64,000 nt of DNA from Craterostigma plantagineum (lineage: Eukaryota; Streptophyta; Magnoliopsida; Lamiales; Linderniaceae), in contig JAPQWV010000686.1 of assembly GCA_027422505.1 (NCBI GenBank), forward strand, positions 186,001 through 250,000, in the 5' to 3' direction. Below the pieces are notes generated by a model. The model saw only the letters and a list, made by a program, of their open reading frames with translations, was not told where the DNA came from and searched no databases. Of the stretch, positions 1 through 11,108 are shown one piece after another; position 1 is the first letter of the stretch; every line of letters begins with the position of its first letter. A program made the position numbers and the translations under genes.

Positions 1-949
1 GGCATTGGCTCTTCGACCAAGGGCTTGGCTGGTGTTCCGGTTGGGGAGGGCTCACACGGTGATCTGTCGGGGGCCCTCTGATCATTTCCTCCGTTAAATT
101 GTGTTCCCCCGCAGAACCTCTGATACTCAGCTCCCGCGGGGTCGGCGAGCTTGAGTAGATTGAGTGGAATCGGCATCGACGGTTGGTCCAGGTCCGTGAG
201 CCGTGGGTTGTGGAAAAACTTAAGCCTTGGCGGCTGGTAGTTTCAACCAGGAGGTAGCTGGGGGTGTTCTCTGCATGTAGCTCCATGAACTCCCTGATGA
301 TCACGTTGAACCATCGAGCATATGGCACGTTCTTTGATCGCCGGTTCTCCTTCTGCCGAATCTGGTCCGCGAGATCGTTCCAGATCAGCTGAGTGTAGTC
401 ATAATTTCTTGAGAAGGTGATGCCGTGGAAGATCCTCAAAATATTGCTGTTGCCCTTATCGAATCCTGCGTGCTTGGGCGACAAACACTTATTCACTATT
501 CCGAATAGTGTCTTCCACGGGTGAGGGATACCACTGCTCTGGACCTGAGCTAATTTTGTAAGCGGCGGTTGGTATGCCATGTGCAAGAAGTCCTGGATCA
601 TCTCTGCGTCTGTCGGGAGCGGGTCGTAGTTGTCATTATGGGGCAAGTCCAGCATCATCCCGAACTGGCTCTTGCTCATAAGAATATGTCGCGTCCCGAG
701 TTTCGTTGTGAAGGAGAATGCCCCATTTGCTACAACTCCTTGTATATATCCCCAGAATTGCTGGAGATAGACCATCGGCACTGATGCGGTGACCGTTAAC
801 GCATGCCAGATGGGGTGGCCTCTGAGGATGGATACGATGATCTCGTCCGGGCACCTAAATGTGCTCAGATCGAGCTGAAAGTTCGTATTCTGAACCTTCA
901 AGTACATATTGTGATCATATATATGGTTGTATCTTGGGTAGCAATCCAT
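1..949 (-). CDS. third ORF of copia A (plant transposon-associated domain), partial
   Basis: The frame is open for 316 codons from the ATG at 949-947 to the left edge, without a stop. The ATG directly follows a T-rich tract ending in CAG (about 950-960), a good 3' splice acceptor, so this may be an exon of a spliced message. Visible motifs include VPMVYLQQFW (a conserved aromatic patch), LPTDAEMIQDF, HPWKTLFGIVNKCL and YDYTQLIWNDL. From family knowledge, this resembles ORFs found downstream of RNase H in large copia polyproteins of asterid plants and the Athila ORF-1/Transposase_32 type of domain. Function is unknown; no RT, integrase or envelope-type membrane segment is evident. The C-terminal part is proline- and serine-rich. 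Alternatively it could belong to a separate element. Confidence 0.65.
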   Translation of the reverse strand, partial: MDCYPRYNHIYDHNMYLKVQNTNFQLDLSTFRCPDEIIVSILRGHPIWHALTVTASVPMVYLQQFWGYIQGVVANGAFSFTTKLGTRHILMSKSQFGMMLDLPHNDNYDPLPTDAEMIQDFLHMAYQPPLTKLAQVQSSGIPHPWKTLFGIVNKCLSPKHAGFDKGNSNILRIFHGITFSRNYDYTQLIWNDLADQIRQKENRRSKNVPYARWFNVIIREFMELHAENTPSYLLVETTSRQGLSFSTTHGSRTWTNRRCRFHSIYSSSPTPRELSIRGSAGEHNLTEEMIRGPPTDHRVSPPQPEHQPSPWSKSQC

Positions 950-3600
950 CTGAAAAATAAAATATATAAAAGTTTATTAGATCAATTTTTTATTTTTAGT
1001 CGAAATATGAATAAATTTATCAAACTATAGTAATATTGCAAATAATAGCATGAATGTAATTTCGAATGAAATATATGTCGCGTGAAAAATAGTTCGAAAT
1101 TTCGCTAAGTGTTAAATCAGTAAGTCACTGTTCATGCCGAGAAAATTTTCGGACAATAAAATTGAATTGCGATTTGATTTCCTATATATTGATTTCAATT
1201 GAAAGAATTCCGACTAATTTTGCGATCGGAGAATTTTATCCGCTATTGTTAGCTACAGTGTAAAGGACTTAGAGAAAAATTATGTTGAAGTTGAAATCTG
1301 GACTGTAGTCGATCAATTTTACGATCGAGAAAAATTCCGTGTAAATTTACGATCGAGAAATTATTTCTCAGGTAAATTTACTGTCGAGAAATTTTGTTCG
1401 ATTGAATAAAATTTTTCGATTTGAAATTTGTCGAGCGGTATATGATTTTCAATTGTAAGTAAAATTCTTCGCTGCGAAATATTTTTATCCGGAAATTAGT
1501 CAACGAAGGACTAAGTCAAACGTCGAGAAATTTTTCGATCAATTTATTCAAAGCGGCGAATTTTACGATCGAAAAGTTAGCATTGAAAAATAAATTTCTC
1601 GCTGCCAAAATTTTTGAGATCGAAATAAAGTGAATGGAAATTTAATTTTGCGATAGTAAGTTTAACGCTCGATTTGAATTTGCGTCTAAATTATCTATTC
1701 AGTGCATAAGTTTTTCGCTCGCTGAAAATCATAATTGGATTTTTCGATGGTAAATGTAACGGTTATAATCTTTTATCGTGATGACTAAGTCAAAATTTTG
1801 CAATCGAAAACTAAATCGACACAAATAGTATCTCGATTGAATTGAAATTCAATTAAGATAATTTGCGATCGACAAGTTCTTCGACAGCTTCAAAACTTCA
1901 AAATACCCAGTTTCATCGAAACTCATTTTATCATCACAGATGGAAATTTTCCAACGATTTACGCTATCTGTTTCATCAAAAACATCGAATCTATCTAAAC
2001 AACAGGCATTTAACTCAGAAAATCCAAGAAGCATGCCTAAGTTTGGTCAAACAGTATACGTTTAAATGGTTTTTGAAGAACAGTCGAAAAATCTTAACTA
2101 ATCATGCGAAAAACTACAGAATGTAGATGCAACTCAAGTTATAACGTTCGCAATATGTAACCAAAGCGAATTTCTAGCTTAATATGACAATTTGAAGTGA
2201 ACAAGAGATTTTGAAGGTTTTTGAATCGTCTGAGAAAGTTTTGCGAGAGTTTTTTTTTCGATTAGGTTTTGCGTGAGAAAAAGTTTTTCGACTGACAAAA
2301 GTTAAACTTTTATTAGCTATCATTAATTTGTTGCCGGGCTTGTGATTTGACATTTTGCGATATAAGGGATCAGGCCCATTACTATTTGCACACGGAAAAT
2401 TCTAATTTTTCGATCGCAAATTATCTGGTTAATCAAAATCGATCCCGACACTGTTTACGATCGAGAAACTTTAGATTGCGAATTAATTCTAATATTCAGT
2501 TTCTCGATGGTAAGTTTTCTAAGGAATTTCAGATTGACCCCTATTTCAAAATAAAACCCAATGTAAGGCTCCCCCTTAGTAATTAAAATAAATGCAATTA
2601 ACTCACGGTATTTTTTCTGTTTAGTAACGTCTAGCTCCCCTAGAAGAAGTTTAAAAATATGTACCACTTAGAGATAAACGTTAGTAATAATGGAGTTAAT
2701 CAACAATTATTATTGGCAATTTATCTTTGAAATATTTGGTCTTGTGTCTAGCTCCTCTCTTTGTAGTGTCGACGTCTCACTCCGTAATTTTGTTTAAAGG
2801 AATCTGATACACTTAGAGAAAAACGTCAAGAATATTTGGAGCTAATCCACGATTTTTATATTTGCTCCCCCTCAATTAATGCGCAAGAATTGACTAATTA
2901 TGCAAGCATATTAAATCAATTCAAGTCACGAGCATATAACACAACATTTACCAAGTAAGTACGTATACATGGTCCCCGAAAACATGTACTTCAAAATATT
3001 GTGTGAGGGTGGAAGCAACAAAAACATTATCGCATTTAAACAATTCAGTACCAATGCAATCTAAAATTGCATTTAGAATGTGCGATATCCTAAAGAAATT
3101 CGTTCAATTCAACGCATATGAAACATAACATTTCATGTCAAAATGTGCGAAGTATATGAGTTTAAATTTTTCTTTTTCATTTTGCATATATATTTTTTTA
3201 TTATTATTTACCTATATATATATATAAAAAATTCTTATATATATATTTTTTTCGCATTTTACTATTATTATAGTATGGGGTCAGATTATTTTGCTTCGAT
3301 CAATCGTCAAGCCTAAAATTTTACGAGACATTTGAAGAGAAAATGCCGTCAAGTCTTGTCGTCAAACTAAAGTCCTAAGTTCATAGACTGCTCCATTTCG
3401 ACAACTCTCACTAGGTTCGCTCTTGCTCTCAATAATTTCTATCTTGGGATTTTTATATTTTTATCACTCAAGTCAACACAAGCAGTTTCAAGTCAATTTA
3501 TCTGTGATCGAGGCGTGTTTAACCATTTCACCAAGCGAGAGACCGTCGATTGGAATCAAAGGGTGTAAAGGTTTTAGTTTGGCTAGGACTTAGAAGGGAA
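950..3600. other. AT-rich non-coding spacer with dispersed CGATCGAGAAA motifs
   Basis: No credible coding sequence. Between about 1060 and 2520 the sequence is crowded with variants of CGATCGAGAAA and TTTTTCGATCG, the same style as the 5' leaders of copia A and B. From about 2570 to 3600 it is plain AT-rich DNA with short pyrimidine tracts (CTCCCCCT-like at about 2570 and 2869) and a TA-rich stretch near 3186-3250. If the third ORF is spliced, this region is intron. Confidence 0.5.
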
Positions 3601-3765
3601 GGAATTTAGAGGGAAGTGAGCTTATCTCTTCGTCATCTTCCATTTCTACGTCCGTTTCCTTTCTTTTCGGCGTCTTTCTGTTTTTCAATCAATTATCCCT
3701 CCTTTTCTTTTAAGAACTATCCCTTGTTATGCTATGCTCAAGCTGAAGCTCCGCTTCTCCACGAG

Positions 3766-4110
3766 GCTATAGGAGATTATCTTCGGCGAAGTTCTTCTTG
3801 TTGGTTCTCGAGCGTTCTCGAGCAGATACCGTGCTCCTCTTCTCTTAGTCCCTAGAGAGGTTTCAGAGATTATCTATTTGGAAAAGTTCACGGTTATGGT
3901 ATTCGTACCCGAGGCTGTGCTCCTCTTCTCGTTTCCCGATATAAGACCGGATTATCGTTGGAGAAGTTCACTTCGTGGTGCTCCTCTTCCAGCCGTTCTG
4001 ACGAGCGTACGAGATTATCGTTGGAGAAGTTCGCAGCAGGAACCATGCCACTTTCTACAAGGTAGTCGGAAGGCCGGTTCCTTTGGTCTGATTTTTGTGC
4101 GTTGAGCAAG
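3766..4110 (-). repeat. degenerate tandem repeat, units about 62-94 bp
   Basis: A module GATTATC-n-TTGGAGAAGTTC followed by GTGCTCCTCTTC recurs near 3774, 3868, 3951 and 4013, with shrinking spacing. Read on the minus strand, the last two units encode the related peptides NFSNDNLVR and NFSNDNPVL followed by an acidic ERLEEEH-type stretch. The earlier units carry stops. It lies in the spacer between copia A pol and the third ORF and may be the remnant of a repetitive protein segment. Confidence 0.5.
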
Positions 4111-4760
4111 GCCTTCGTTTGTCATCATCCCCTTTTTTTTATTTCTTTTGTTTTTCTCCCCCTCCTTTTCTCGTTTGAGCAACCATTCGAAGAGTGTTTA
4201 ATTCGGTTGAAGGCTTGGAATGGGTTTCAAAGGATGAAAAGGACATCGGAGAAGGCTCAAAGTGGATGACTAAGGGCTAATGTGAGGGAAAAATTATATA
4301 AGGCCGAGTGAGGAATATCCTAAGCTCCCTTATCATTTTCCTAACGATCTGACGCAAGGTGAGTATGAAACCAAGAATCACTAGGTAAGACAAGTAATTG
4401 ATGTGTGACTCTCGAGAAGTAGATCCAAAGAAAGGAAAAAGGAACAAGGCTTGAATCCTTACGCATGTAAAGTGACTTTGTGTCTAGTGGAACAATCAAA
4501 CGACCTCTTAGACACAAGAATGCGACTTAGACTGACAATATTAAGAAATTAGATCGATCGCATGTCGGGGTAAAATTCTAAGTGACGTTAGATCAAAGCA
4601 TCCTAAAGGATTTCGTCATACCCCATTATATTATATAGATTATATATATATATATATATATTTATTTTTATTATTATCACGCAAGATCAGGACAAATAAA
4701 AGCATAGAAAACACATAGAATAGAGCATGTGATAGCACACAAGATCAGGTAATGCACATA
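4111..4760. other. non-coding spacer with (TA)n microsatellite
   Basis: No gene recognised. A simple TA repeat lies at about 4627-4665. This is the 3' side of copia A pol, and no LTR or clear polypurine tract is visible. Confidence 0.5.
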
Positions 4761-6396
4761 TTACGAAAGATTCAACATGCCTAATTTTCCGACAAGGAAT
4801 TGGAATCGTTTCTCATCCAAGGCCTTGGTGAAAATGTCAGCTAGTTGAAACTCTGTGTTCACAAAGTACATCTCTATCGTGCCTTTTTCTACGTGATCTT
4901 TTATAAAATGATATCTAGATTGTATGGGTATCACTGTATATGGGTATATTATTTAGATTGTACCCAATAGTCGCGAAGCTGTGTCCACATCCAAAGCATC
5001 TGTGAGCAACAACTGGCAGCAGCTACGTATTCTGCTTCGGCCGTCGAAGTGGACACACAGTTCTGCTTTTCGGATGACCAGCAGACTAGCTTTTCGCCTA
5101 GAAATTGAGCGCCACCGGATGTGCTTTTCCTGTCCATTAGGCAACCTGCATAGTCAGCGTCAGTGTAGCCGATAAGTTTGAAATTCGTACCCTTTGGATA
5201 CCATAGGCCAAGGGTAGAGGTGCCCTTAAGGTAGCGTAAAATTCTTTTGACCGCGAGCATATGGGATTCTTTGGGATCGGCTTGAAAACGGGCACACAAG
5301 CAGGTGGCAAACATGATATCCGGTCGGCTCGAAGTGAGGTAGAGAAGAGATCCAATAATACTGCGATACAGTGTGATGTCGACCATTTACCAGAGGGATC
5401 GGCATCCAACTTGCAGCTTTGTGACATAGGAGTGCTGAGAGGCTTGCTCTGGTCTTGATAAAACTTCTTCAGAATATCCTTGATGTATTTTGTCTGACTG
5501 ATGAAAATTCCATCATTGAGCTGCCTGACTTGAAGGCCTAAGAAAAATTGCATCTCTCCCATGTGACTCATCTCGAATTTGCTCTTCATGAGATCTCCAA
5601 ACTTCTTGCAGAGCCGAGGATTTGTTGATCCGAAGATGATGTCGTCGACGTATACTTGGACGACCATCAGATCTTTGTCGTGCCATTTAATGAAAAGGGT
5701 TGTGTCTATCGTTCCTCGTATGAATCCAGACTTCACGAGGAAATCACTCAGGACATCATACCAAGCACGTGGGGCTTGTTTTAGTCCATAGAGAGCTTTG
5801 TCCAAGCGATAGACGTGATAGGGATGTTCTTGATCAACGAAACCTTTCGGCTGAGCGACGTAGACTTCTTCTTTTAACACGTCGTTGAGAAAGGCGGTTT
5901 TAACATCAATCTGATAGACTTTGTAGTCTTTGTGAGCCGCATAAGCCAGCAGGAGGCGGATATCTTCGTTACGGGCAACAGGAGCATAAGTCTCGTCGTA
6001 GTCGATGTCTTTCTGTTGATTGTATCCCTTAGCAACTGGCCTTGCTTTGTTCCGGATCACTTCACCATCTTCATTTTTCTTATTCTTGAAAACCCATTTA
6101 GTTCCGAACACTGTTTTCCCATGTGGACGGGGGTACCAAGGTCCACACTTGAAGACGTTCGAATTGATTGATTTCCTCTTGCATTGCAATTGTCCAATCC
6201 GGGTCTCCAAGTGCGTCTGCTACTTTGGTAGGCTCATTTTGGCTCTGGAACCAACTGAAAAGACTGTGTTGACGACGTGTCCTCACACCATCTGAAAGAT
6301 CGCCAATTATCTGATCAACCGGGTGACCTCTAGTCCACTTGCGCTCATGAGGTAAGGCTGACGTCCATACGTCAGCCATTTGTGGATCTAGATTGC
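4761..6396 (-). pseudogene. copia A reverse transcriptase and RNase H, broken
   Basis: RT copies the element RNA and RNase H removes the RNA template. Visible RT motifs are [32 protein letters not shown] and the catalytic YVDD (5641-5652). RNase H shows TDADYAGC and AEAEYVA. The frame shifts near 5386. Near 4960-4900 there is an extra base followed by loss of a block of residues normally present between the SDT-like and YHFIKDHVEKG motifs. The frame then ends with ADIFTKAL and a TAA at 4763-4761. The N-terminal part (6098-6379) holds the KWTRGHPVDQIIGD linker. A functional protein is not possible. Confidence 0.9.
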
Positions 6397-8108
6397 CTAA
6401 AGTCTCCGATTGATCATTGCCCGAGGAAGTTCTAATATTGTACTTGGATCGATCGTCTCTGATGATACTTCCTCGCTGACCACTGTAGGTTCTTCGTTAT
6501 TCTGTGGCAGTTCTGCATCGAGTGGGGTAGAGACGTGAGATGAACTTGGTACGTCGGTCACGTCGGCTGGGGAATCCACTGTAGGTGTAGCAGAGCAAGA
6601 CCGATATACTGGTTCGAAGAGAGAATCCAAATCGTCTAATACAAGTCTCGTTGCTTCTTCCGACGTTGAAATCGGAGTTGTTGCCATCTTCTGTTGGTTT
6701 TGTGCCAACACACCAGTGATTACGGGTTCTGAGATGTTGTCTTCAGAAACCAACGGGTTAGGTACGGGTCCTGAACTGAGTTGTGCAGGAACCATCTGGT
6801 TAGGCACGGGTCCTGGACAGAGTTGACCAGAAGCCATATCTGCCACTTCGTGGAAAATGACATTATAGCTTTCCTTAATAGTTCGGTTGGACTTGATGTA
6901 TACTCGGTACACTTTTGATGTTGAAGAATACCCGACAAATGTAGCTTCGAATGCTTTAGGGTCGAACTTTGCACGTTGCTCTCGGTCGTTCGCCACAAAG
7001 CACTTGCACCCGAAGACTTTAAGGAAGGATATGTTGGGCACTCTATTATTCACAATCTCGTACGGAGTCTTGTTGAACCGTTTGTGAACCACCGTTCTGT
7101 TTGAGTAAAACAAGCGGTATTGACTGCTTCAGCCCATAGAAAATGTGGAATCCCGATTGGATCAGCATTGTACGAGCGGCTTCCACTAGTGTTTGATTTT
7201 TCCTTTCAACGACCCCATTTTGTTGAGGTGTTTTGGCGGCTGAAAATTGTGACTTATTCCATGTTTTTGATAAAACTCACTGAGGTGATTGTTCTTGAAC
7301 TCAGTGCCGTTGTCTGTTCGAACAACTTGAATAGTCTGTTGCAGCAGATTTTGAGTTGTGTTCACAAAATTGATAATCAAGTCACCGGTCTCATCTTTCG
7401 TTCGGAGGAACTTTGTCCACGTGTAGCGAGAATAGTCATCTACAATCACTAGGACATACTTTCTTCCATTGATACTCTGAGTCTGTATCGGACCACAGAG
7501 ATCCATGTGAATTAGTTCCAATGGTCGAGAAGTAGACGCAATCTGCTTGACGTGATGAGATGCTCGCTTCATTTTCCTAGGTGACATGCCGAACAATGAT
7601 GCTCCCTTTGTAGTTGTATAGTTGGAAGACCGTGGACCAACTTTTTCGTAGAAAGACGTTGGAGACCTTCATGTTTAGATGTGACAGTCGTTGATGCCAT
7701 AGGTTGTTCCTCTGTATATCAATCTGAGAAATGAGGCATACAGCTGTCGAGGGCCGCACGGACGTCAGGTTGATCGTGTAAAGATTAGATTTCCGAAGTC
7801 CTTGAAGGAGTTCTGTGTCCTGACTATCCAAAATTCTGCACCGGTCAGCATGGAAGACCACCTGGAAGCCTTTGTCACAGAATTGGCCTATGCTGAACAA
7901 GTTATGGTGGAGGCCTTCGACGTATGAGACATCTTTGATGGTCAGATTCTTCAGAATGATATCCCCAAGTCCTAGAATCGGGGCTGAATCGTTGTTCCCA
8001 AATCTGACTTTGCCGTTTGGTCGGTCTTTGTAGTTGCTTAGCAGCTCTTGTTTACCAGTCATGTGTGTGGAGCAACCTGAGTCGAGGTACCACACATGAT
8101 GGATCTCA
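6397..8108 (-). pseudogene. copia A protease and integrase, broken
   Basis: The protease core WYLDSGCSTHMTG (DSG near 8077-8085) is intact in sequence. It is followed by the pre-integrase zinc segment (LWHQRLSHLN) and integrase core pieces (HMDLCGP, VIVDDYSRYTW, RTDNGTEF), then the conserved segment FNKTPYEIV and an acidic, Pro/Ser-rich linker towards RT. The frame changes near 7580, 7190 and 7110, so integrase is split. Domain order PR-IN-RT is diagnostic of Ty1/copia. The protease would mature the polyprotein and integrase would insert the cDNA; here neither can be made intact. Confidence 0.88.
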
Positions 8109-9419
8109 TTTGAAGACGTGGATGCGTTGTCGTCGTCCGAACGAGTGGATGTTTCGGCGTCCAATTCGTTGTCGAGACGGGCCATGAGAGCTAAGTTCTC
8201 TTCTTCGGAGCTCGATGTGTCCTCGAGCCATTGGTCCTGTTCGGCCATGCGAGCTGCTCCAGCTTCTTTCTGTTTTGTCAATTGAAGCTTCCTGGAGTAG
8301 TAGTTTGCATCTCTCTTCTTCGGGAGAGTGCACTCTCTGGCGAAGTGACCTGCTTTGCCACAGTTAAAGCATTGGTTAGTCTCTTTGGGATTCTTGACGT
8401 CGGAACTCTCCGGAGCACGTTCTTTGTTCTTGGAGCTTGTAGTCCGAAGTCTGTTGGCTGAGGTTGAAGATTTCTTCTTGAAGTACTTGTTGCTCATCAT
8501 TTGTCCAATGAGAGCTAACTGCTTTCCAAGGGCTTTCATGTTCGGCTCGATGTCTCAGTCCGATTTATCTTCCGACTCTGATGATGAAGGTGGCCTAACG
8601 ATCTTTTCCTTTCTTGATCTTGTGCTCCTCTTCTCGGAGACTAAGGCAACCGTGTCATCGGTTTGTTTGCCTTTCTGCTCTTTGATAATTTCGCGGATAT
8701 CATCCTCATGCTGAGCGAGATTATCGAACACGGCATGGACATCCAACTCCTCTAGATCTTTATTTTGTCGTATTTGTGTGGATATCTTCTTCCATTCCGT
8801 GGGCAGAGAAGATAGAAATCTTATGTTTGTTTCCATGTTTGTCTTCGTTATTTCTATCTTCCTCATCTCGTTGAGAAGAGTGAGGTATCGTTGGTAGATT
8901 TCGTATAGACTCTCCTCCGGCTTTGCTTTGAAGGAGTCGTAAGTAGTGAGAATGTTCGCCTTCTTGGCCTTTATGCCAACTTCCGTCCTCTGCATCATCC
9001 TATGCAGCTCATCCCACATCCCTTTAGCCGATGTAAGACAGTCTATTTGTCTGTATATATCGTTGGGGATGCCCTGCATAAGGGTATTCATGGCTACTAG
9101 ATCAGCCTTAGCTCGAGCTCTTTCCTCCAGAGAGTATTCTCTAGGCTCCGTTAGTCGCCTAGAAGCTGGAATTACTGGAGTAGCTGATTCGTCCCCTGGT
9201 ACATGAACCCAGAACTGTGCCGGTCCCTCTTCAAGGGACTGCAGTAGATTTTTGGCTTAATCCTTTAGAGCTATGAAATTCAGGAAGCAGCTTCTCCACA
9301 CTGTGTATTCGCCTCTTTGCAAGATCAGTATGCATCCATGTTTGTATTATAGTAGTCGAGTTGTTGAAGGATCTTCGTTGATTGGTTTTGAAGGTTGAAA
9401 ATGATGCAAAGTGCTTCAT
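8109..9419 (-). pseudogene. copia A gag (UBN2-type) with CCHC zinc knuckle, broken
   Basis: The likely start is the ATG at 9419-9417 (MKHFASF). A frame break near 9230-9100 precedes the conserved gag core with MQGIPNDIYRQI, LYEIYQRYLTLLNEM and FLSSLPTEWKKI, as in the UBN2/copia gag family that forms the virus-like particle. A second break lies near 8550. The nucleocapsid knuckle CFNCGKAGHFAREC (C-x2-C-x4-H-x4-C) is intact. Compared with copia B, the long coiled-coil segment between the knuckle and the protease is absent: the acidic tail passes almost directly into the protease. Confidence 0.88.
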
Positions 9420-9542
9420 AGGTGACAAAATTAGTTAGTAGCGTTTGATTCGAAAATTAGATCGACAATTATTTTCGATTCAATCTTTAAAGTATCATCG
9501 GAATTAATTACGTCGATATATAATGTATTTACTGTTCTCGTG

Positions 9543-9877
9543 TGTTAGGAATATTTTACAGTGTTCAATTTCAATATGTTTATCTTAGTTGGTTTGTATT
9601 TAATTAACTTTGTGCTAGTTTGTAATATTCTAGTTCTTAGTTATTAGGGGCATAATATACCAACTAATGTGCTATATATACCCCCAAACCCTAATTCATT
9701 AGGGTGTGTGTTTTTGGTGTAGTATGTGTGAGTTGCGTGTGTGTTGAGAATAGAAAGAACACTTTTGAAAGCACCCATCTGCTACACTAACCCACCCCAC
9801 GCACAAGCTTTAAATCTTCATCATTAGCGTGGTAAATCGTCCTAGGTCAATGTTGTTGGATTAAATAGGGACTAACA
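9543..9877 (+). mobile_element. solo LTR in copia A leader, TSD TCGTG
   Basis: A 335 bp block starts TGTTAGG and ends CTAACA, flanked by identical 5 bp repeats TCGTG (9538-9542 and 9878-9882). It contains a TATATA-type box (about 9692) followed by a C-rich stretch, typical of an LTR promoter in plus orientation. Copia B at about 31796 shows the corresponding uninterrupted sequence, i.e. an empty site. No internal region is present, so it is a solo LTR or a very short element. Confidence 0.85.
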
Positions 9878-9882
9878 TCGTG

Positions 9883-10743
9883 CGAGAAATTTTGTCAGCA
9901 AAATATTTTACGAGCGAAATAAATTGCCCAAAATCGTTCAGTACAGAAAAGTTTCCAGAAAATGAATTTATTTCGATCGCAAAGAAACAGTACATTAGTA
10001 AGTTTCTCGACAAGTCAAAATAAATCTGTTGACTAGAAAAGTTTCTCGCGTGTAAATGATTTTCGTCTGGTCAAACGTTAATGGTTTCACCGAAAAAGTT
10101 TTTCGATAGAAAGTTTTACGCATGCAAGGTCAAAATTGGTCTCTCTCGAAAAAGTTTTTCGCTGATTAATACTCGAGAAATATTTCTAACTAAAATCGTT
10201 TCTGCCGATGACGATTCTAGCGTTGACTTCGTATTCTGACCGAGAAAAATTCTCGCGCTAAGTTTATCGATCGAGAAACTAATCCGATCGCAAAACCTTG
10301 CGAGAAAAATTTGAGCAATCGAGAAAAATTCACAGAATACGATTAACACAGATTCGAGCAAAAACAAATAATCAGATAGTGAAGTTTGAGGTAATTGCTC
10401 GAAATCAAGTACTAATCATGCACGAACAAGCAATTAAACACGTTGTGAACAAAATATATCGAATTTGATCAAAATCAAAACGTGTTCTTCATGTTCTTCG
10501 TCAACAGCAAATTTCAGAATCAAATTAATCAAAAATCGAAGTTCAAACTGCTACTGATCTAGTCGCAATGATCATTTATCACTTAATCTTGCACTGAAAC
10601 ATCAAATTCAAGTCAATTAAGCACAGAATTAAACTATTGGATCGAAAAACTTTTCGCGCCAAATCTGTTCTTCGATGGAACAGTGTTCGAAATAAAATTT
10701 CGATCCAATTCTAACAATTTACGATTCAAAACAGAACGAATCT
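9883..10743 (-). promoter_or_regulatory. copia A 5' leader (untranslated)
   Basis: This lies between PBS and gag. It is AT-rich, lacks a convincing ORF, and is dense in variants of TTTTTCG, CGAGAAA and CGATCG (e.g. CGATCGAGAAA at about 10270). The homologous leader of copia B shows the same pattern. Confidence 0.65.
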
Positions 10744-10755
10744 GCTCTGATACCA
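10744..10755 (-). other. primer-binding site of copia A (initiator Met tRNA)
   Basis: On the minus strand TGGTATCAGAGC, two bases inside the LTR end. It is complementary to the 3' end of initiator tRNA-Met and is the usual minus-strand DNA primer site of plant copia elements. Confidence 0.95.
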
Positions 10756-10757
10756 AT

Positions 10758-11108
10758 TGTTAGGTCCTCAGATTAACAACTCTACGATCCTAGGCTAGAA
10801 TCCATAGCAATTCGATCGTTTAGATAATCAATTGAATTCGATCGAAAAACTCAAGTTAAGAACACGAGAGAGAATTCAATTAGAGTGAGAAAGTTATTGT
10901 TGTTTCTCTCTCTAGAAATCGAATTGCAAGCCCTTTCGGATCATCTCTAAACTTTCTCTATTCAGCTCAATTCATTTACAAGTATTTATACCAAACAAGC
11001 TTGGTATAAGTATCAAACTAGTCCTTAATCTAAAGACTAATACAAGTAAATCCCCTAATTACAAGGACAACTAATGAAATCAAGCACAATTACAAATGGT
11101 ATTCTACA
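10758..11108 (-). repeat. 5' LTR of copia A
   Basis: 351 bp; on the plus strand it runs TGTTAGGTCC...TTCTACA. It is clearly homologous to the LTR of copia B (32680-33028), sharing a pyrimidine-rich CTCTCTCTAGAAAT block, CGGATCA and TATTTATACCAAACA. It contains the promoter and joins directly to RT sequence of copia B at its outer edge. Confidence 0.85.

Larger units (their letters stand above)
1..11108 (-). mobile_element. Ty1/copia retrotransposon A (SIRE-like lineage), 3' end outside window
   Basis: Reading leftward: 5' LTR (10758-11108), initiator-Met PBS, about 1.3 kb leader, gag with a CCHC knuckle, protease, integrase, RT and RNase H, a 3.8 kb spacer, then a third ORF that leaves the window at base 1. 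The order PR-IN-RT-RNH defines Ty1/copia. No second copy of the LTR was found between 1 and 4760, so the 3' LTR probably lies left of the window. The right LTR abuts the broken RT of copia B, so A appears to be inserted into B; the expected target duplication there is CATAG (11109-11113), whose partner cannot be seen. Assigning the third ORF to A is an inference from strand, order and family resemblance. Confidence 0.7.

Noticed and set aside
1..4760. Left LTR of copia A inside the window
   Set aside because: Looked for the LTR landmarks (TGTTAGGTCC, CTCTCTCTAGAAAT, CGGATCA, ATACCAAACA) and found none in this interval; the element most likely continues to the left.
9883..10743. Heat-shock elements (nGAAnnTTCn) in the copia leader
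   Set aside because: GAAATTTC-like strings occur, but not as three contiguous correctly phased units by eye; AT-rich composition makes isolated hits likely.
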